DNA of 48,829 nt from Vitreoscilla sp. (GTDB lineage: Bacteria; Pseudomonadota; Gammaproteobacteria; Burkholderiales; Burkholderiaceae_C): the NCBI GenBank assembly GCA_018780145.1, contig JADMKA010000090.1, forward strand, positions 1 to 48,829, in the 5' to 3' direction. How positions within the stretch are numbered: position 1 is the first letter of the stretch; the number at the start of each line of letters is the position of its first letter. The translations under genes were made by a program, and so were the position numbers. Below, in pieces: positions 26,668-34,988 of this stretch. The notes under the pieces are model-generated. The model ran no database searches. It saw only the letters and a list, made by a program, of their open reading frames with translations, and was not told the origin of the DNA.

Positions 26668-27805
26668 CGATCTGCACCACCGAGTCGCCCGCCGACACGG
26701 CCAGCCCGGCGGCCACGCAGTTCCAGCTCGGCAGCTTGTCGCTGATCGTCACCTTCTGCGCGGTGCTCTTGTTCTGGCAGACGACCGAGCCGACATCCAG
26801 CCCGCTGGCGGTGCCCGCCAGATCGCCCACGCCGTTGGCCTGACCCTTGATGGTCATCTTGACCCGCGCGCCGGGCGCCACGGCCAGGCCGGCATCCTGG
26901 CAGTCCCAGGCCGGTGCGCCATCGGTGATGTCCACCGTGCTGCCGTCGCCCAGGTTGGCACAGGTCACCTTGCTCACCGTCTGCCCGGCTGCGTTGCCAC
27001 CGGCGTGGGCCACGGCCAGCAGGCCACCCAGGTGGAACACCGTGCCGCCGGTGCCGCTGACCCAGGCTTCGCCGCGCGTGTCGTCCAGGCCGATGCCGCT
27101 CAGCGACGTCACACCGAGAGGCAGGTCGTGGTACTGCACCAGCGCACCGGCAGGCGTCAGCTCGGCGATGCGGGGTTCGTCGCTGCTGACCAGAAAGAGG
27201 TTGCCGTTGGCCGCGCTCACCTCGATGTCGCCGAAATTCACCGAGAACAGGCCGGTGGTCTGGAAGGTGTTGAGCACGGCCCCGGTGGCCAGGTCGATTT
27301 CGGCAATGCGGTTGCCGGCGCTGCCACCGGGCACCTTGTCCTGCACCAGGAAGAAGCTGCCACGCGCGGCGTGGTGGGCGCCGCCCACCACGTGGCTGGC
27401 ACCGAAGGCGGTGACCAGCGTGGCCAGCACCGCGCCGGTGTCGCGGTCTAGCGCGTAGATCTCGGCCACGCCGGATTCGCCGTTGACGAACAGCGGCGTG
27501 CCGGCCTTGACCTTGGTGCCGTTCATCGTGAAGTCGACCCGGGCGACCTCGACGTCGGCGTCGTTGGCCGTGCCACCGGTGATGGGCACCGTGGTCTGCA
27601 ACGCGCCGGCGCGCGAGTAGCGCGCCATCGTCGTGGAGAAGTCCGCATAGGCCCAGACCTGCTTGCGCTTGGCGTCGTAGCCGGCCCCCACCAGCGTGCC
27701 CAAACCTGGCGTGAACTGGTCGATCAGCGTCGGCGCGGCGAAGGCTGGCGACAGTGCTGCAGAAAGAAAGCCGGCCACCAGGCAGGCAGAGAGAGGTGTC
27801 TTCAT
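26648..27805 (-). CDS. Secreted beta-propeller-like protein with duplicated two-cysteine modules
   Basis: A 385-residue exported protein of no recognised family. Signal peptide MKTPLSACLVAGFLSAALSPAFA. Residues about 30-265 form propeller-like repeats (VWAYADFSTTMARYS, RIAEIDLATGAVLNTF, NLFLVSSDEPRIAEL, EAWVSGTGGTVFHL). The C-terminus holds two copies of a module of about 45 residues with period 61: Cys282, Trp300, Cys302 and AGLAV in the first; Cys343, Trp361, Cys363 and AGLAV in the second. Each pair is 20 residues apart and probably disulfide bonded outside the cytoplasm. The modules may bind a ligand or anchor the protein. The ATG at 27803-27805 gives the signal peptide. Confidence 0.75.
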   Translation of the reverse strand: MKTPLSACLVAGFLSAALSPAFAAPTLIDQFTPGLGTLVGAGYDAKRKQVWAYADFSTTMARYSRAGALQTTVPITGGTANDADVEVARVDFTMNGTKVKAGTPLFVNGESGVAEIYALDRDTGAVLATLVTAFGASHVVGGAHHAARGSFFLVQDKVPGGSAGNRIAEIDLATGAVLNTFQTTGLFSVNFGDIEVSAANGNLFLVSSDEPRIAELTPAGALVQYHDLPLGVTSLSGIGLDDTRGEAWVSGTGGTVFHLGGLLAVAHAGGNAAGQTVSKVTCANLGDGSTVDITDGAPAWDCQDAGLAVAPGARVKMTIKGQANGVGDLAGTASGLDVGSVVCQNKSTAQKVTISDKLPSWNCVAAGLAVSAGDSVVQIVTARAQ

Positions 27806-27894
27806 GGTGCCCTCCAAGACAACGATGAGCCCCCGGACTGTCCACCTGGTGCCGAGCCGGCGGAAGCGTCGGCCAGGGGATTGACAATGGCCCC

Positions 27895-29157
27895 ATGGAC
27901 CTCGACGCCGCCCGCCACTTCCTCGTCGCCCTGCTGATCGGTGCCCTGGTGGGCATCGAGCGCGAAAAGCGCAAGGGCGTGGCACCGGGCCATGCCTTCG
28001 GCGGCATCCGCACCTTCATCCTGCTGGCGCTGGCCGGCGCCGCCTCGGCCTGGATCGCCCGCGAGATGGCCCAGCCCTGGGCCTTCGTGGTGACGCTGGC
28101 GGTGGTCGGTGCGGCGGTGGTGGCCAGCTACGCGCACCAGAGCCACCCGGGCGACGACGTGCCCGGCCTGACCAGCGAGCTGGCGGCCATCACCGTGTTC
28201 CTGCTGGGCGGCATGTGCGTGGCCGGGCATGCCACCTTGGCGGTGGCGCTGGCGGTGGCGGTCTCGGCGGTGCTGGCCTACAAGCAGCCGCTGCACGGCC
28301 TGGTGGCCCGCATCGATGCCGAGGATCTGTACGCCGGCATCAAGCTGCTGATCGCCTCGTTCATCGTGCTGCCGCTGCTGCCCGACACGCCGATCGATCC
28401 CTGGCAGGCGCTCAACCCCTACAAGCTGTGGCTGCTGGTGGTGCTGATCTCGGCGATCTCGCTGCTGGGTTACGCGGCCATCCGCGCGCTGGGCCCGGCC
28501 CGCGGCGCGGCACTCAGCGGCCTGTCCGGCGGCCTGGTCTCGTCCACCGCGGCCACGCTGAGCCTGGCCCGGGCGAGCCGCACGCAGCCTGCCGAGGCGC
28601 ATGCGCTCGCCGCCGGCATCCTGCTGGCCTGGAGCGTGATGTTCGCCCGCGTGATGCTGCTGGTGGCGGTGGTCCACGTCGATCTGCTCAGGGCCGCCTG
28701 GTTGCCACTGGCGGCAATGGGCGGTGTCAGTATCGGCTTCGCGCTCTGGCACTACCGCGCCGGGCTGGCCAGCGGCCCGCCGGCCGAGGCCACCGAGATG
28801 GGCCTTCGCAATCCGTTCAGCCTGAGCGCGGCGATCCGCTTCGGTGTGCTGTTCGCCGTGGTGCTGCTGGCCGTGCGGGTGGTGCAACAGCACTTGCCCG
28901 GCTCGGGGCTGTACTGGGTGGCTGCGGTGGTCGGCCTGGTCGACACCGACGCGATCACGATGTCGCTCGCCGAGGGTGCGCGCGACGGCAGCGGCCTGGC
29001 GCCGGCCGCCGTGGCGGTGTGCGTGGCAGCCCTGTCCAACACCGTCTCGAAGTGCGTGATCGCCTGGGCGGCCGGCCGGGGCGCGCTGCGTGCGCAGATC
29101 GGCGTGGCCAGCGCCGCGGTGCTGGGCGTGGGCGCGCTGGCGCTCAGCCTTGGTTGA
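27895..29157 (+). CDS. MgtC/SapB and DUF4010 domain membrane protein
   Basis: A 420-residue inner-membrane protein with roughly a dozen hydrophobic segments. The N-terminal third carries the MgtC/SapB signature FLVALLIGALVGIEREKR and GGIRTFILLALAGAASAW. The rest matches DUF4010, including LSGLSGGLVSSTAATLSLA and VGLVDTDAITMSLAEGA. Such fusions are widespread in proteobacteria; transport or regulation of ions is suspected but no member is well defined. It is divergent from the secreted propeller-like gene (89 bases between starts) and its stop overlaps the isocitrate dehydrogenase gene by 14 bases. A TTGACA at 27881-27886 is too close to the ATG to be its -35 box. Confidence 0.9.
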   Translation: MDLDAARHFLVALLIGALVGIEREKRKGVAPGHAFGGIRTFILLALAGAASAWIAREMAQPWAFVVTLAVVGAAVVASYAHQSHPGDDVPGLTSELAAITVFLLGGMCVAGHATLAVALAVAVSAVLAYKQPLHGLVARIDAEDLYAGIKLLIASFIVLPLLPDTPIDPWQALNPYKLWLLVVLISAISLLGYAAIRALGPARGAALSGLSGGLVSSTAATLSLARASRTQPAEAHALAAGILLAWSVMFARVMLLVAVVHVDLLRAAWLPLAAMGGVSIGFALWHYRAGLASGPPAEATEMGLRNPFSLSAAIRFGVLFAVVLLAVRVVQQHLPGSGLYWVAAVVGLVDTDAITMSLAEGARDGSGLAPAAVAVCVAALSNTVSKCVIAWAAGRGALRAQIGVASAAVLGVGALALSLG

Positions 29158-30175
29158 TGCGCGCCACCAGGGCGCGTGTGAACTCGCTGGTGCTGGCCTT
29201 TCCGCCCAGGTCGCCGGTGCGCACCTGGTCGACGTTCAGCGTCGCATCGATGGCCTTGCGCAGGCGCGTGGCCATCTCGGGCAGCTTGACGTGGTCCAGC
29301 ATCAACGCCGCGGCCAGCAACAGCGCGGTCGGGTTGGCCAAGCCTCGGCCGGCGATGTCCGGGGCCGAGCCGTGCACGGCCTCGAAGATGGCCGCGTCGG
29401 CACCGATGTTGGCGCCCGGGGCCATCCCCAAGCCACCGACCAGGCCGGCCACCAGGTCCGACAGGATGTCGCCGAAGAGGTTGGTGGTGACCAGCATGTC
29501 GAATTGCCAGGGGTTGAGCACCAGCTTCATCGCGCAGGCGTCGATGATCACCGTGTCCAGCTCGAAGCGGCCCTTGTACTTCTTCTCGTAGAGCTCCAGG
29601 CCGGTCTCCAGGAAGATGCCCGTCAGGGCCTTCATGATGTTGGCCTTGTGGACGATGGTGACCTTCTTGCGCCCGGTGAGCACGGCGTGCTCGAAGGCGT
29701 ACTCCAGCAGGCGCCGGCTGCCCGCCCGGGTGTTGATGCCGGTGGCCATGGCCACGGCATGCGGGTCGTCGTCGATCTTCACGTAGTGCTCGTGGCCGAT
29801 GTACAGGCCTTCGAGGTTCTCGCGCACCACGACCAGGTCGATCTTGTCGTAGCGGCCGCCGGGGATCACGGTGAGCGCCGGGCGCAGGTTGGCATAAAGC
29901 TGGAACTCCTCGCGCAGCCGCACGTTGGAGCTGCGGTAGCCGCCGCCCGAGGGCGTCTCCAGCGGGCCCTTGAGCGCCAGGCGGGTGCGGCGGATGCTGT
30001 CCAGCGTGGCCTTGGGCAGCGGGTCGCCGGCGACGGTGACGCCTTCCAGGCCGGCGATCTGCCGGTCCCACTCGAACGGCGCGCCCAGCGCCTCCAGGGC
30101 CGCCAGCGTGGCGTCGACGATTTCGGGGCCGATGCCGTCGCCGGCGATCAGGGTGGCGGGGATGGGGGTGACCAT
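29144..30175 (-). CDS. Isocitrate dehydrogenase, probably NAD-dependent
   Basis: A 343-residue beta-decarboxylating dehydrogenase that would convert isocitrate to 2-oxoglutarate in the TCA cycle. The substrate-binding loop YRSSNVRLREEF (80-91), RENLEGLYIGHEH, catalytic Lys in HKANIMK (176-182) and metal-binding NLFGDILSDL (232-241) are all present. HKANI and the SSN-type loop favour isocitrate over 3-isopropylmalate. Asp273-Ile274 in HGSAPDIAGRG is the pattern of NAD users, whereas NADP enzymes have Lys-Tyr nearby. A short homologue of this kind may be the main enzyme or a paralogue beside an NADP-type Icd. The ATG at 30173-30175 begins the conserved MVTPIPATLIAGDGIGPE. Confidence 0.88.
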   Translation of the reverse strand: MVTPIPATLIAGDGIGPEIVDATLAALEALGAPFEWDRQIAGLEGVTVAGDPLPKATLDSIRRTRLALKGPLETPSGGGYRSSNVRLREEFQLYANLRPALTVIPGGRYDKIDLVVVRENLEGLYIGHEHYVKIDDDPHAVAMATGINTRAGSRRLLEYAFEHAVLTGRKKVTIVHKANIMKALTGIFLETGLELYEKKYKGRFELDTVIIDACAMKLVLNPWQFDMLVTTNLFGDILSDLVAGLVGGLGMAPGANIGADAAIFEAVHGSAPDIAGRGLANPTALLLAAALMLDHVKLPEMATRLRKAIDATLNVDQVRTGDLGGKASTSEFTRALVARINQG

Positions 30176-30271
30176 GGTGTTGCGCGAAGAATGGTGACGT
30201 CGGGCCGGAGCATACGCCGTGCCCGAAAGGCCGCCGGGCCGGGGAAGGCGTGTGCGGTATGGTGGGATCCC

Positions 30272-30721
30272 ATGCACCCGGACTACGAGATCAGCGCGGA
30301 CCGGTCGAGGCTCGACCTCGACGCCATCCACACTTACCTGAGCCGCAGCTACTGGTCACCCGGCATCCCTCGGGAGACCGTCGAGCGCGCGGCGGCCCAT
30401 TCGCTGTGCTTCGGGCTCTACCACCGTGACGCGCAAGTGGGCTTTGCGCGGGTGGTGACCGACCGCGCCACGTTCGGCTATCTTGCGGATGTGTACGTGC
30501 TGGAGGCTCACCGCGGCCAGGGGCTGGCGAAGGCTCTGGTGCGCAGCGTTCTGGCACACCCCGATCTGCAGGGCCTGCGCCGCTTCCTGCTGGCCACGCG
30601 GGATGCCCATGGCCTGTACCGGCCCTTCGGCTTCCAACCGCCGGCCAAACCGGAGAGCCTGCTGGAGATCCGACTCGATGCTCCCTATGGGCTTGCAAGC
30701 AGCCCGGCAGCCCCCAAATAG
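30272..30721 (+). CDS. GNAT family N-acetyltransferase
   Basis: A 149-residue acetyltransferase. The acetyl-CoA pyrophosphate loop is HRGQGLAKALV, preceded by the beta4 strand YLADVYVLEA, and the C-terminal GLYRPFGFQPP segment follows the usual GNAT order. Proteins with this exact pattern (FGLYHRDAQVGFARVVTD) are common stand-alone GNATs whose substrates are unassigned. Cytoplasmic. Divergent from the isocitrate dehydrogenase gene and 39 bases before the Tim44-like gene, so a two-gene unit is possible. Confidence 0.88.
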   Translation: MHPDYEISADRSRLDLDAIHTYLSRSYWSPGIPRETVERAAAHSLCFGLYHRDAQVGFARVVTDRATFGYLADVYVLEAHRGQGLAKALVRSVLAHPDLQGLRRFLLATRDAHGLYRPFGFQPPAKPESLLEIRLDAPYGLASSPAAPK

Positions 30722-30760
30722 ACGCGGAGGAGTCCGTTTCCGGCTCCCTGAAAGGTGTGT

Positions 30761-31648
30761 GTGACTCGCTGGTTCCTGAGTGTTTTGATGGTCGTGCTCA
30801 GCCTGGTCTTCGTGGCCGGTGAAGCCGAAGCCCGCCGCCTGGGTGGCGGCGCCACCTCTGGCATGAAGCGGCAGACCCCGCCGCCGCAGCCGGCCCAGCC
30901 GGTGCCCGCCAAGCCGGCAGCCACACCCGGCACCGCCGCGGCGCCCGCGGCCGCCGTGCCACCCAAGCGCAACTGGCTGGGCCCGATCGCCGGCATCGCC
31001 GCCGGCCTGGGCCTCGCCGCCCTGTTCAGCCACCTGGGCATGGGCGAAGGGTTGGCCAACGTGATGACGATGTTGCTGCTTGCAGGTGTCGCCTTCTTCG
31101 CGGTGCGCTGGGCGATGCGCCGTTTCGGCCGACCGGCCGAGCGCGCCCCGCAAGGGCTGCAGTTTGCCGGGGCCGGTGGCGCACCGGTTTCAGCGGGTCC
31201 GCCGTTCGGCGCCGGGCCTTCGGCGCACGCGGCCGGAACCAGCCAGCCCAGCGGCCTTCCCACCGGCTTGCCCAGTGGGTTCGACGCCCCGGCCTTCGAG
31301 CGCATCGCCAAGCTGATCTTCATCCGCATGCAGGCCGCCAACGATGCCGGCAACCTGGAGGATCTGCGCCAGTTCGCCACGCCGGAGATGTTCGCGACCT
31401 TCCGGCTGGACCTGCAGGACCGCCAGGGCGCCGCCCAGCAGACCGACGTGATGCAACTCGACGCCCAGGTGCTCGACTTCTCGAACGAGGCCGACCAGCA
31501 AATCGTCAGCGTGCGTTTTCACGGCCTGATCCGCGAGACACCGGAGTCACCGGCGATGCCGTTCGACGAGACCTGGCACCTGGTCAAACCGGTAGACGGC
31601 AGCCGCGAGTGGGCCATCGCCGGGATCGCGCAGAACCAGGTGGGCTGA
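30761..31648 (+). CDS. Tim44-like domain-containing membrane-anchored protein
   Basis: A 295-residue exported or membrane-anchored protein. Signal-like N-terminus TRWFLSVLMVVLSLVFVAGEAEA, then a Pro/Ala-rich linker, a glycine-rich pair of hydrophobic segments (LGPIAGIAAGLGLAALFSHLG and VMTMLLLAGVAFFAVRWAMRR) and a second linker. A C-terminal Tim44-like domain (about 180-295) follows, with the typical DLRQFATPEMFATF and SVRFHGLIRE. Tim44-like domains bind membranes or partner proteins; the bacterial role is unresolved. GTG at 30761 was chosen because AAAGG (30751-30755) lies five bases before it. A GTG two codons earlier would overlap that site. Confidence 0.85.
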   Translation: MTRWFLSVLMVVLSLVFVAGEAEARRLGGGATSGMKRQTPPPQPAQPVPAKPAATPGTAAAPAAAVPPKRNWLGPIAGIAAGLGLAALFSHLGMGEGLANVMTMLLLAGVAFFAVRWAMRRFGRPAERAPQGLQFAGAGGAPVSAGPPFGAGPSAHAAGTSQPSGLPTGLPSGFDAPAFERIAKLIFIRMQAANDAGNLEDLRQFATPEMFATFRLDLQDRQGAAQQTDVMQLDAQVLDFSNEADQQIVSVRFHGLIRETPESPAMPFDETWHLVKPVDGSREWAIAGIAQNQVG

Positions 31649-31731
31649 CGCGGCCAGCGCCGGGCCGCTCCCAAGCGGCCGCGTACCCGCCCGGCGGGTG
31701 GGGCAGCGTACCCGCAGCACCGGGTGCTCCA
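31648..31731 (+). repeat. Single copy of the structured intergenic element
   Basis: Begins at the last base of the Tim44-like stop codon and ends just before the dbpA stop. It has ACGCGGCC/GGCCGCGT and ACCCGC/GCGGGT stems and the closing boundary CCGGGTGCTCCA. The third hairpin is degenerate here and the left boundary sequence is missing. Sitting between two convergent stops, it may act as a terminator for one or both genes. Confidence 0.85.
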
Positions 31732-31732
31732 T

Positions 31733-33130
31733 CTAACTTTCAAGCAGCCGCAGCTTGACGCTGCGGCCCTTGACCTTGCCGGCCGAGAGCTTGCGCAGTA
31801 CCTGCGCGGCGATCGAGCGCTCCACCGCCACGTAGGTCGAGAACTCGTTGACGTTGATCTTGCCGATCTGCGTGCCGGCAAAACCCAGGTCCTTGGTCAA
31901 CGCACCCAGCACGTCGCCGGGGCGGATCTTTTCCTTGCGCCCCCCGACGATCTGCAGCGTCTGCATCGGCGGCTGCAGCGGCTCTGCGCTGGCCGGTGCC
32001 AGATCCTTCAGCGGCTTCCATTCCGACGTGAAACCGCCCGCCTGCTCGATGCGGCCGACCGCGCCCATCTCGTCCATGCTGGCCAGCGTGAAGGCCCAGC
32101 CTTCGGCGTCGACCCGGCCGGTGCGGCCGATGCGGTGGGTGTGGGTCGCCGGGTCGGGCGTCACGTCGACATTGATCACGGCCTCGAGCTGGGTGATGTC
32201 CAGCCCGCGGGCGGCGATGTCGGTGGCCACCAGCACGCTGAGGCTGCGGTTGGCGAACCGCACCAGCACCTGGTCGCGGTCACGCTGGTCCAGGTCGCCG
32301 TGCAGGTCCAGCGCCGAGAAGCCCTGGGCTCGCAGCACCTGCACCAGGTCGCGGCACTGCGCCTTGGTGTTGCAGAAGGCCAGCGTGCTGACCGGGCGGT
32401 AGTGGTTCAGCAGCAGCGAAACGGCATGCAGCCGTTCGCTTTCGGCCACCTCGAAGAAGAGCTGGCGGATCTTGGTGGCGGCGTGCGGCGCGAGCAGCTT
32501 CACCTCCTTGGGCTGGCGCATGAACGCGGCGCTGATCTTGGCGATGCCCTCGGGGTAGGTGGCCGAGAACAGCAGCGTCTGGCGCTGCGCGGGGCATTGC
32601 CTGGCCACCGTGGCGATGTCGTCGAAGAAGCCCATGTCCAGCATCCGGTCGGCTTCGTCGAGCACCAGGGTGTTGAGCGCCTCCAGGTTCAGGCTGCCGC
32701 GCTCCAGGTGGTCCATGATGCGGCCCGGCGTGCCCACCACGATGTGCGCGCCATGCTCCAGGCTGGCCAGTTGCGGGCGCATGGTGGCGCCGCCGCACAG
32801 CGTGAGCACCTTGATGTGGTCCTCGGCGCGCGCCAGGCGGCGCACCTCTTGCGTGACCTGGTCGGCCAGCTCGCGCGTGGGGCACAGCACCAGCGACTGC
32901 ACGGCAAAACGCCGCGGGTTCAGGTTGGCCAGCAGCGCCAGCGCGAAAGCGGCCGTCTTGCCGCTGCCAGTCTTGGCCTGGGCGATCAGGTCGTGCCCGG
33001 CCAGGGCCAGCGGGAGGCTGGCGGCCTGGATGGGCGTCATGGCGTCGTAGCCCAGGCGCTGGAGGTTCTCCAGCGTGGCCGGTGGCAGCGGAAGGGTGGC
33101 GAAGGAGAGGCTGGCGGGGGAATCGGTCAT
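31733..33130 (-). CDS. dbpA: ATP-dependent RNA helicase DbpA
   Basis: A 465-residue DEAD-box RNA helicase that works in 50S ribosome assembly at hairpin 92 of 23S rRNA. Q motif MTPIQAASLPL, Walker A AKTGSGKT (52-59), DEAD (158-161), SAT (189-191) and HRIGRTGR are all present. The C-terminal DbpA RNA-binding domain (about 390-465) has the diagnostic KEKIRPGDVLGALTKD and IGKINVNEFSTYVAVE, which distinguishes DbpA from RhlE and SrmB. Size matches E. coli DbpA (457). Both flanks carry copies of the structured intergenic element, one immediately after its stop and one 23 bases upstream of its ATG. Confidence 0.95.
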   Translation of the reverse strand: MTDSPASLSFATLPLPPATLENLQRLGYDAMTPIQAASLPLALAGHDLIAQAKTGSGKTAAFALALLANLNPRRFAVQSLVLCPTRELADQVTQEVRRLARAEDHIKVLTLCGGATMRPQLASLEHGAHIVVGTPGRIMDHLERGSLNLEALNTLVLDEADRMLDMGFFDDIATVARQCPAQRQTLLFSATYPEGIAKISAAFMRQPKEVKLLAPHAATKIRQLFFEVAESERLHAVSLLLNHYRPVSTLAFCNTKAQCRDLVQVLRAQGFSALDLHGDLDQRDRDQVLVRFANRSLSVLVATDIAARGLDITQLEAVINVDVTPDPATHTHRIGRTGRVDAEGWAFTLASMDEMGAVGRIEQAGGFTSEWKPLKDLAPASAEPLQPPMQTLQIVGGRKEKIRPGDVLGALTKDLGFAGTQIGKINVNEFSTYVAVERSIAAQVLRKLSAGKVKGRSVKLRLLES

Positions 33131-33153
33131 GCGCGATTATCGTGACCCTGGCC

Positions 33154-33248
33154 CCGGGTGCCCCACGCGCGGCCAGCGCACGGCCGCTCCGAAGTGGCCG
33201 CGCACCCGCACGGCGGGTGGGGCCGGTACCCCGGCACCGGGTGCCCCA
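33154..33248 (+). repeat. Single divergent copy of the structured intergenic element
   Basis: Both boundary sequences (CCGGGTGCCCCA) are present. The first stem is GCGCGGCC/GGCCGCGC (33167-33174 with 33196-33203), differing from the other copies by a paired A-to-G and T-to-C change that keeps base pairing. The ACCCGC/GCGGGT stem is intact with a different loop base. The third stem is CCGG/CCGG. The element lies between the start of dbpA and the stop of the 52-residue gene. Confidence 0.85.
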
Positions 33249-33250
33249 TC

Positions 33251-33409
33251 TCAGCCGGCCGGCTTGTCGCTCTTGTTGGTTTTGGTGGACTTGCCCGTCT
33301 TGGGCGTCGGCGTGGCCGCTGTGACCGGCTTCCCGGGTTTCGCCGCCGTGCGCGGGCCGGTGGGGATCTGGGCGCCGTATTTGGCGAGGGTCTTGCGGTC
33401 GTTCGACAT
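33251..33409 (-). CDS. Small basic hypothetical protein, 52 residues
   Basis: A minus-strand frame starting with ATG at 33407-33409 and preceded by AGGACAAG, a reasonable ribosome binding site. It encodes a Lys/Thr/Pro-rich sequence (MSNDRKTLAKYGAQIPTGPR at the start, many TPKTGK and TNKSDK elements after), with a strong net positive charge and no hydrophobic segment. It is probably disordered and might bind nucleic acid or ribosomes. Codon third positions are G/C-rich as in neighbouring genes. I know no characterised family. It lies upstream of dbpA on the same strand, separated by a copy of the structured intergenic element. Confidence 0.6.
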   Translation of the reverse strand: MSNDRKTLAKYGAQIPTGPRTAAKPGKPVTAATPTPKTGKSTKTNKSDKPAG

Positions 33410-33542
33410 GTCTTGTCCTGGGTCGTGGGAGTCAGCGGCTCAGCTTACGCCCTTCCGGGGACACTTTGGGCTGGCCTGTCGTTCGCTTCAGCGCGCCGCG
33501 CGTTGAACCAGCGCCCACTTCATCGTTCCCGGAGAAGCACCC

Positions 33543-34988
33543 ATGCCGCTGGCATCCCGAACCCCTGTCGCCCTCGCTGCCTTGTCCCTGGTACTGGCCG
33601 CATCGGCGGCTGCCGCGCAGGAGCGCCGCAGCACCCTGGAGGACCAGCAGTCCGTCGCCATCACCATCTACAACGAGGATCTCGCCCTGGTGAAGGACGC
33701 CCGCAAGGTGCCCATCGACGAAGGCGTGAACCGCATCGCGCTGCGCGACGTGAGTGCCCGCCTGCGGCCCGAGACAGCGCTGCTGCGCAGCCTGTCGAAC
33801 CCCGGCTCCTTCAGCCTGCTGGAGCAGAACTTCGATTTCGACCTGCTGACACCCGAGAAGCTGCTGGAAAAGTACGTGGGCCGTTCGGTCCGCGTGGTGA
33901 GGACCCACCCGACCACCGGCGCCGAAACCTCCGAGACCGCGCAGGTGCTGGGCGCCCAGGGTGGGGTGGTGCTGAAGATGGGCGACCGCATCGAGACCGG
34001 CGTGCCGGGCCGCATCGTCTTCGACGGCGTGCCGGCCAACCTGCGCGACCGGCCCACGCTGGTGACCGAGTTGCAGAGCCGGCGGGCAGGGACGCAGGAT
34101 CTGGAGCTCTCCTACCTCACCGCCGGCCTGTCATGGAAGGCCGATTACGTGGCCGAGCTGAATGCCGACGACAGCGCGCTGGACCTGAACGGCTGGGTCA
34201 CGCTGAACAACCAGAGCGGCACCGCGTACTCGAACGCCCGGCTGCAACTGGTGGCCGGCGACGTGAACCGGGTGCGCGACGACTTGCACCTGGCCAAGGC
34301 CGAGCGGGCGGTGATGACCATGGCCGCTCCCGCACCTGCAGCGATGGCGCAGGAAGCCCTGTTCGAGTACCACCTCTACACGCTGAACCGGCCGACCACG
34401 CTGGCCGACAACCAGACCAAGCAGGTCGCCCTGCTCAGTGCGAGTGAGGTGCCGGTGACCAAGGAGCTGCTGATCAGCGGGGCCGACTTCTACTACCGCG
34501 CCCAGGCCGGCGAGATCGGCCAGAAGCTGAAGGCCGGCGTCTTCGTGGAGTTCAGCAACCGCGAGGCGGCGCGCCTGGGCATGCCGCTGCCCAAGGGCGT
34601 GGTGCGGGTCTACAAGCGCGACAGCGCGGGCAATGCGCAGTTCGTCGGCGAGGACCGGATCGACCACACACCCAAGAACGAAAAGCTGCGCCTGCACCTG
34701 GGCGACGCGTTCGACGTGACGGCCGACAAGAAGCAGACCGATTTCCGCCGCCGCGACCCGAACAACAAGGCCAGCTACGCGATGGAGAGCGCTTACGAGA
34801 TGGTCATTCGCAACGCCAAGACCGAGGCCGTGACCGTCACGGTGCGCGAGCCGGTGCCGGGCGAATGGACCATGCTGGAGGAGTCCCAGCGCCACACCAA
34901 GGTGGCGGCCGGCACGGCCGAGTGGCGTGTCAGCGTGCCCGCCGGCGGCAGCAGCACCCTCAGGTACCGCGTGCTGGTGCGCTACTGA
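33543..34988 (+). CDS. DUF4139 domain-containing exported protein
   Basis: A 481-residue exported protein. Signal peptide 1-25 (ending SAAAA), ribosome binding site GGAGAAG. The remainder is a DUF4139 protein, recognisable from SVAITIYNEDLALVKDAR at the N-terminus, the central YLTAGLSWKADYVAEL, LNGWVTLNNQSGTAYSNARLQLVAGDVNRV and the C-terminal NAKTEAVTVTVREPVPGEW. These beta-rich proteins occur as secreted or outer-membrane-associated proteins with no defined function. It ends seven bases inside the convergent small membrane-protein gene. Confidence 0.88.
   Translation: MPLASRTPVALAALSLVLAASAAAAQERRSTLEDQQSVAITIYNEDLALVKDARKVPIDEGVNRIALRDVSARLRPETALLRSLSNPGSFSLLEQNFDFDLLTPEKLLEKYVGRSVRVVRTHPTTGAETSETAQVLGAQGGVVLKMGDRIETGVPGRIVFDGVPANLRDRPTLVTELQSRRAGTQDLELSYLTAGLSWKADYVAELNADDSALDLNGWVTLNNQSGTAYSNARLQLVAGDVNRVRDDLHLAKAERAVMTMAAPAPAAMAQEALFEYHLYTLNRPTTLADNQTKQVALLSASEVPVTKELLISGADFYYRAQAGEIGQKLKAGVFVEFSNREAARLGMPLPKGVVRVYKRDSAGNAQFVGEDRIDHTPKNEKLRLHLGDAFDVTADKKQTDFRRRDPNNKASYAMESAYEMVIRNAKTEAVTVTVREPVPGEWTMLEESQRHTKVAAGTAEWRVSVPAGGSSTLRYRVLVRY

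Noticed and set aside
27881-27886. TTGACA as a -35 promoter element for the MgtC-like gene
   Set aside because: It lies only nine bases before the ATG, which leaves no room for a -10 box and leader.
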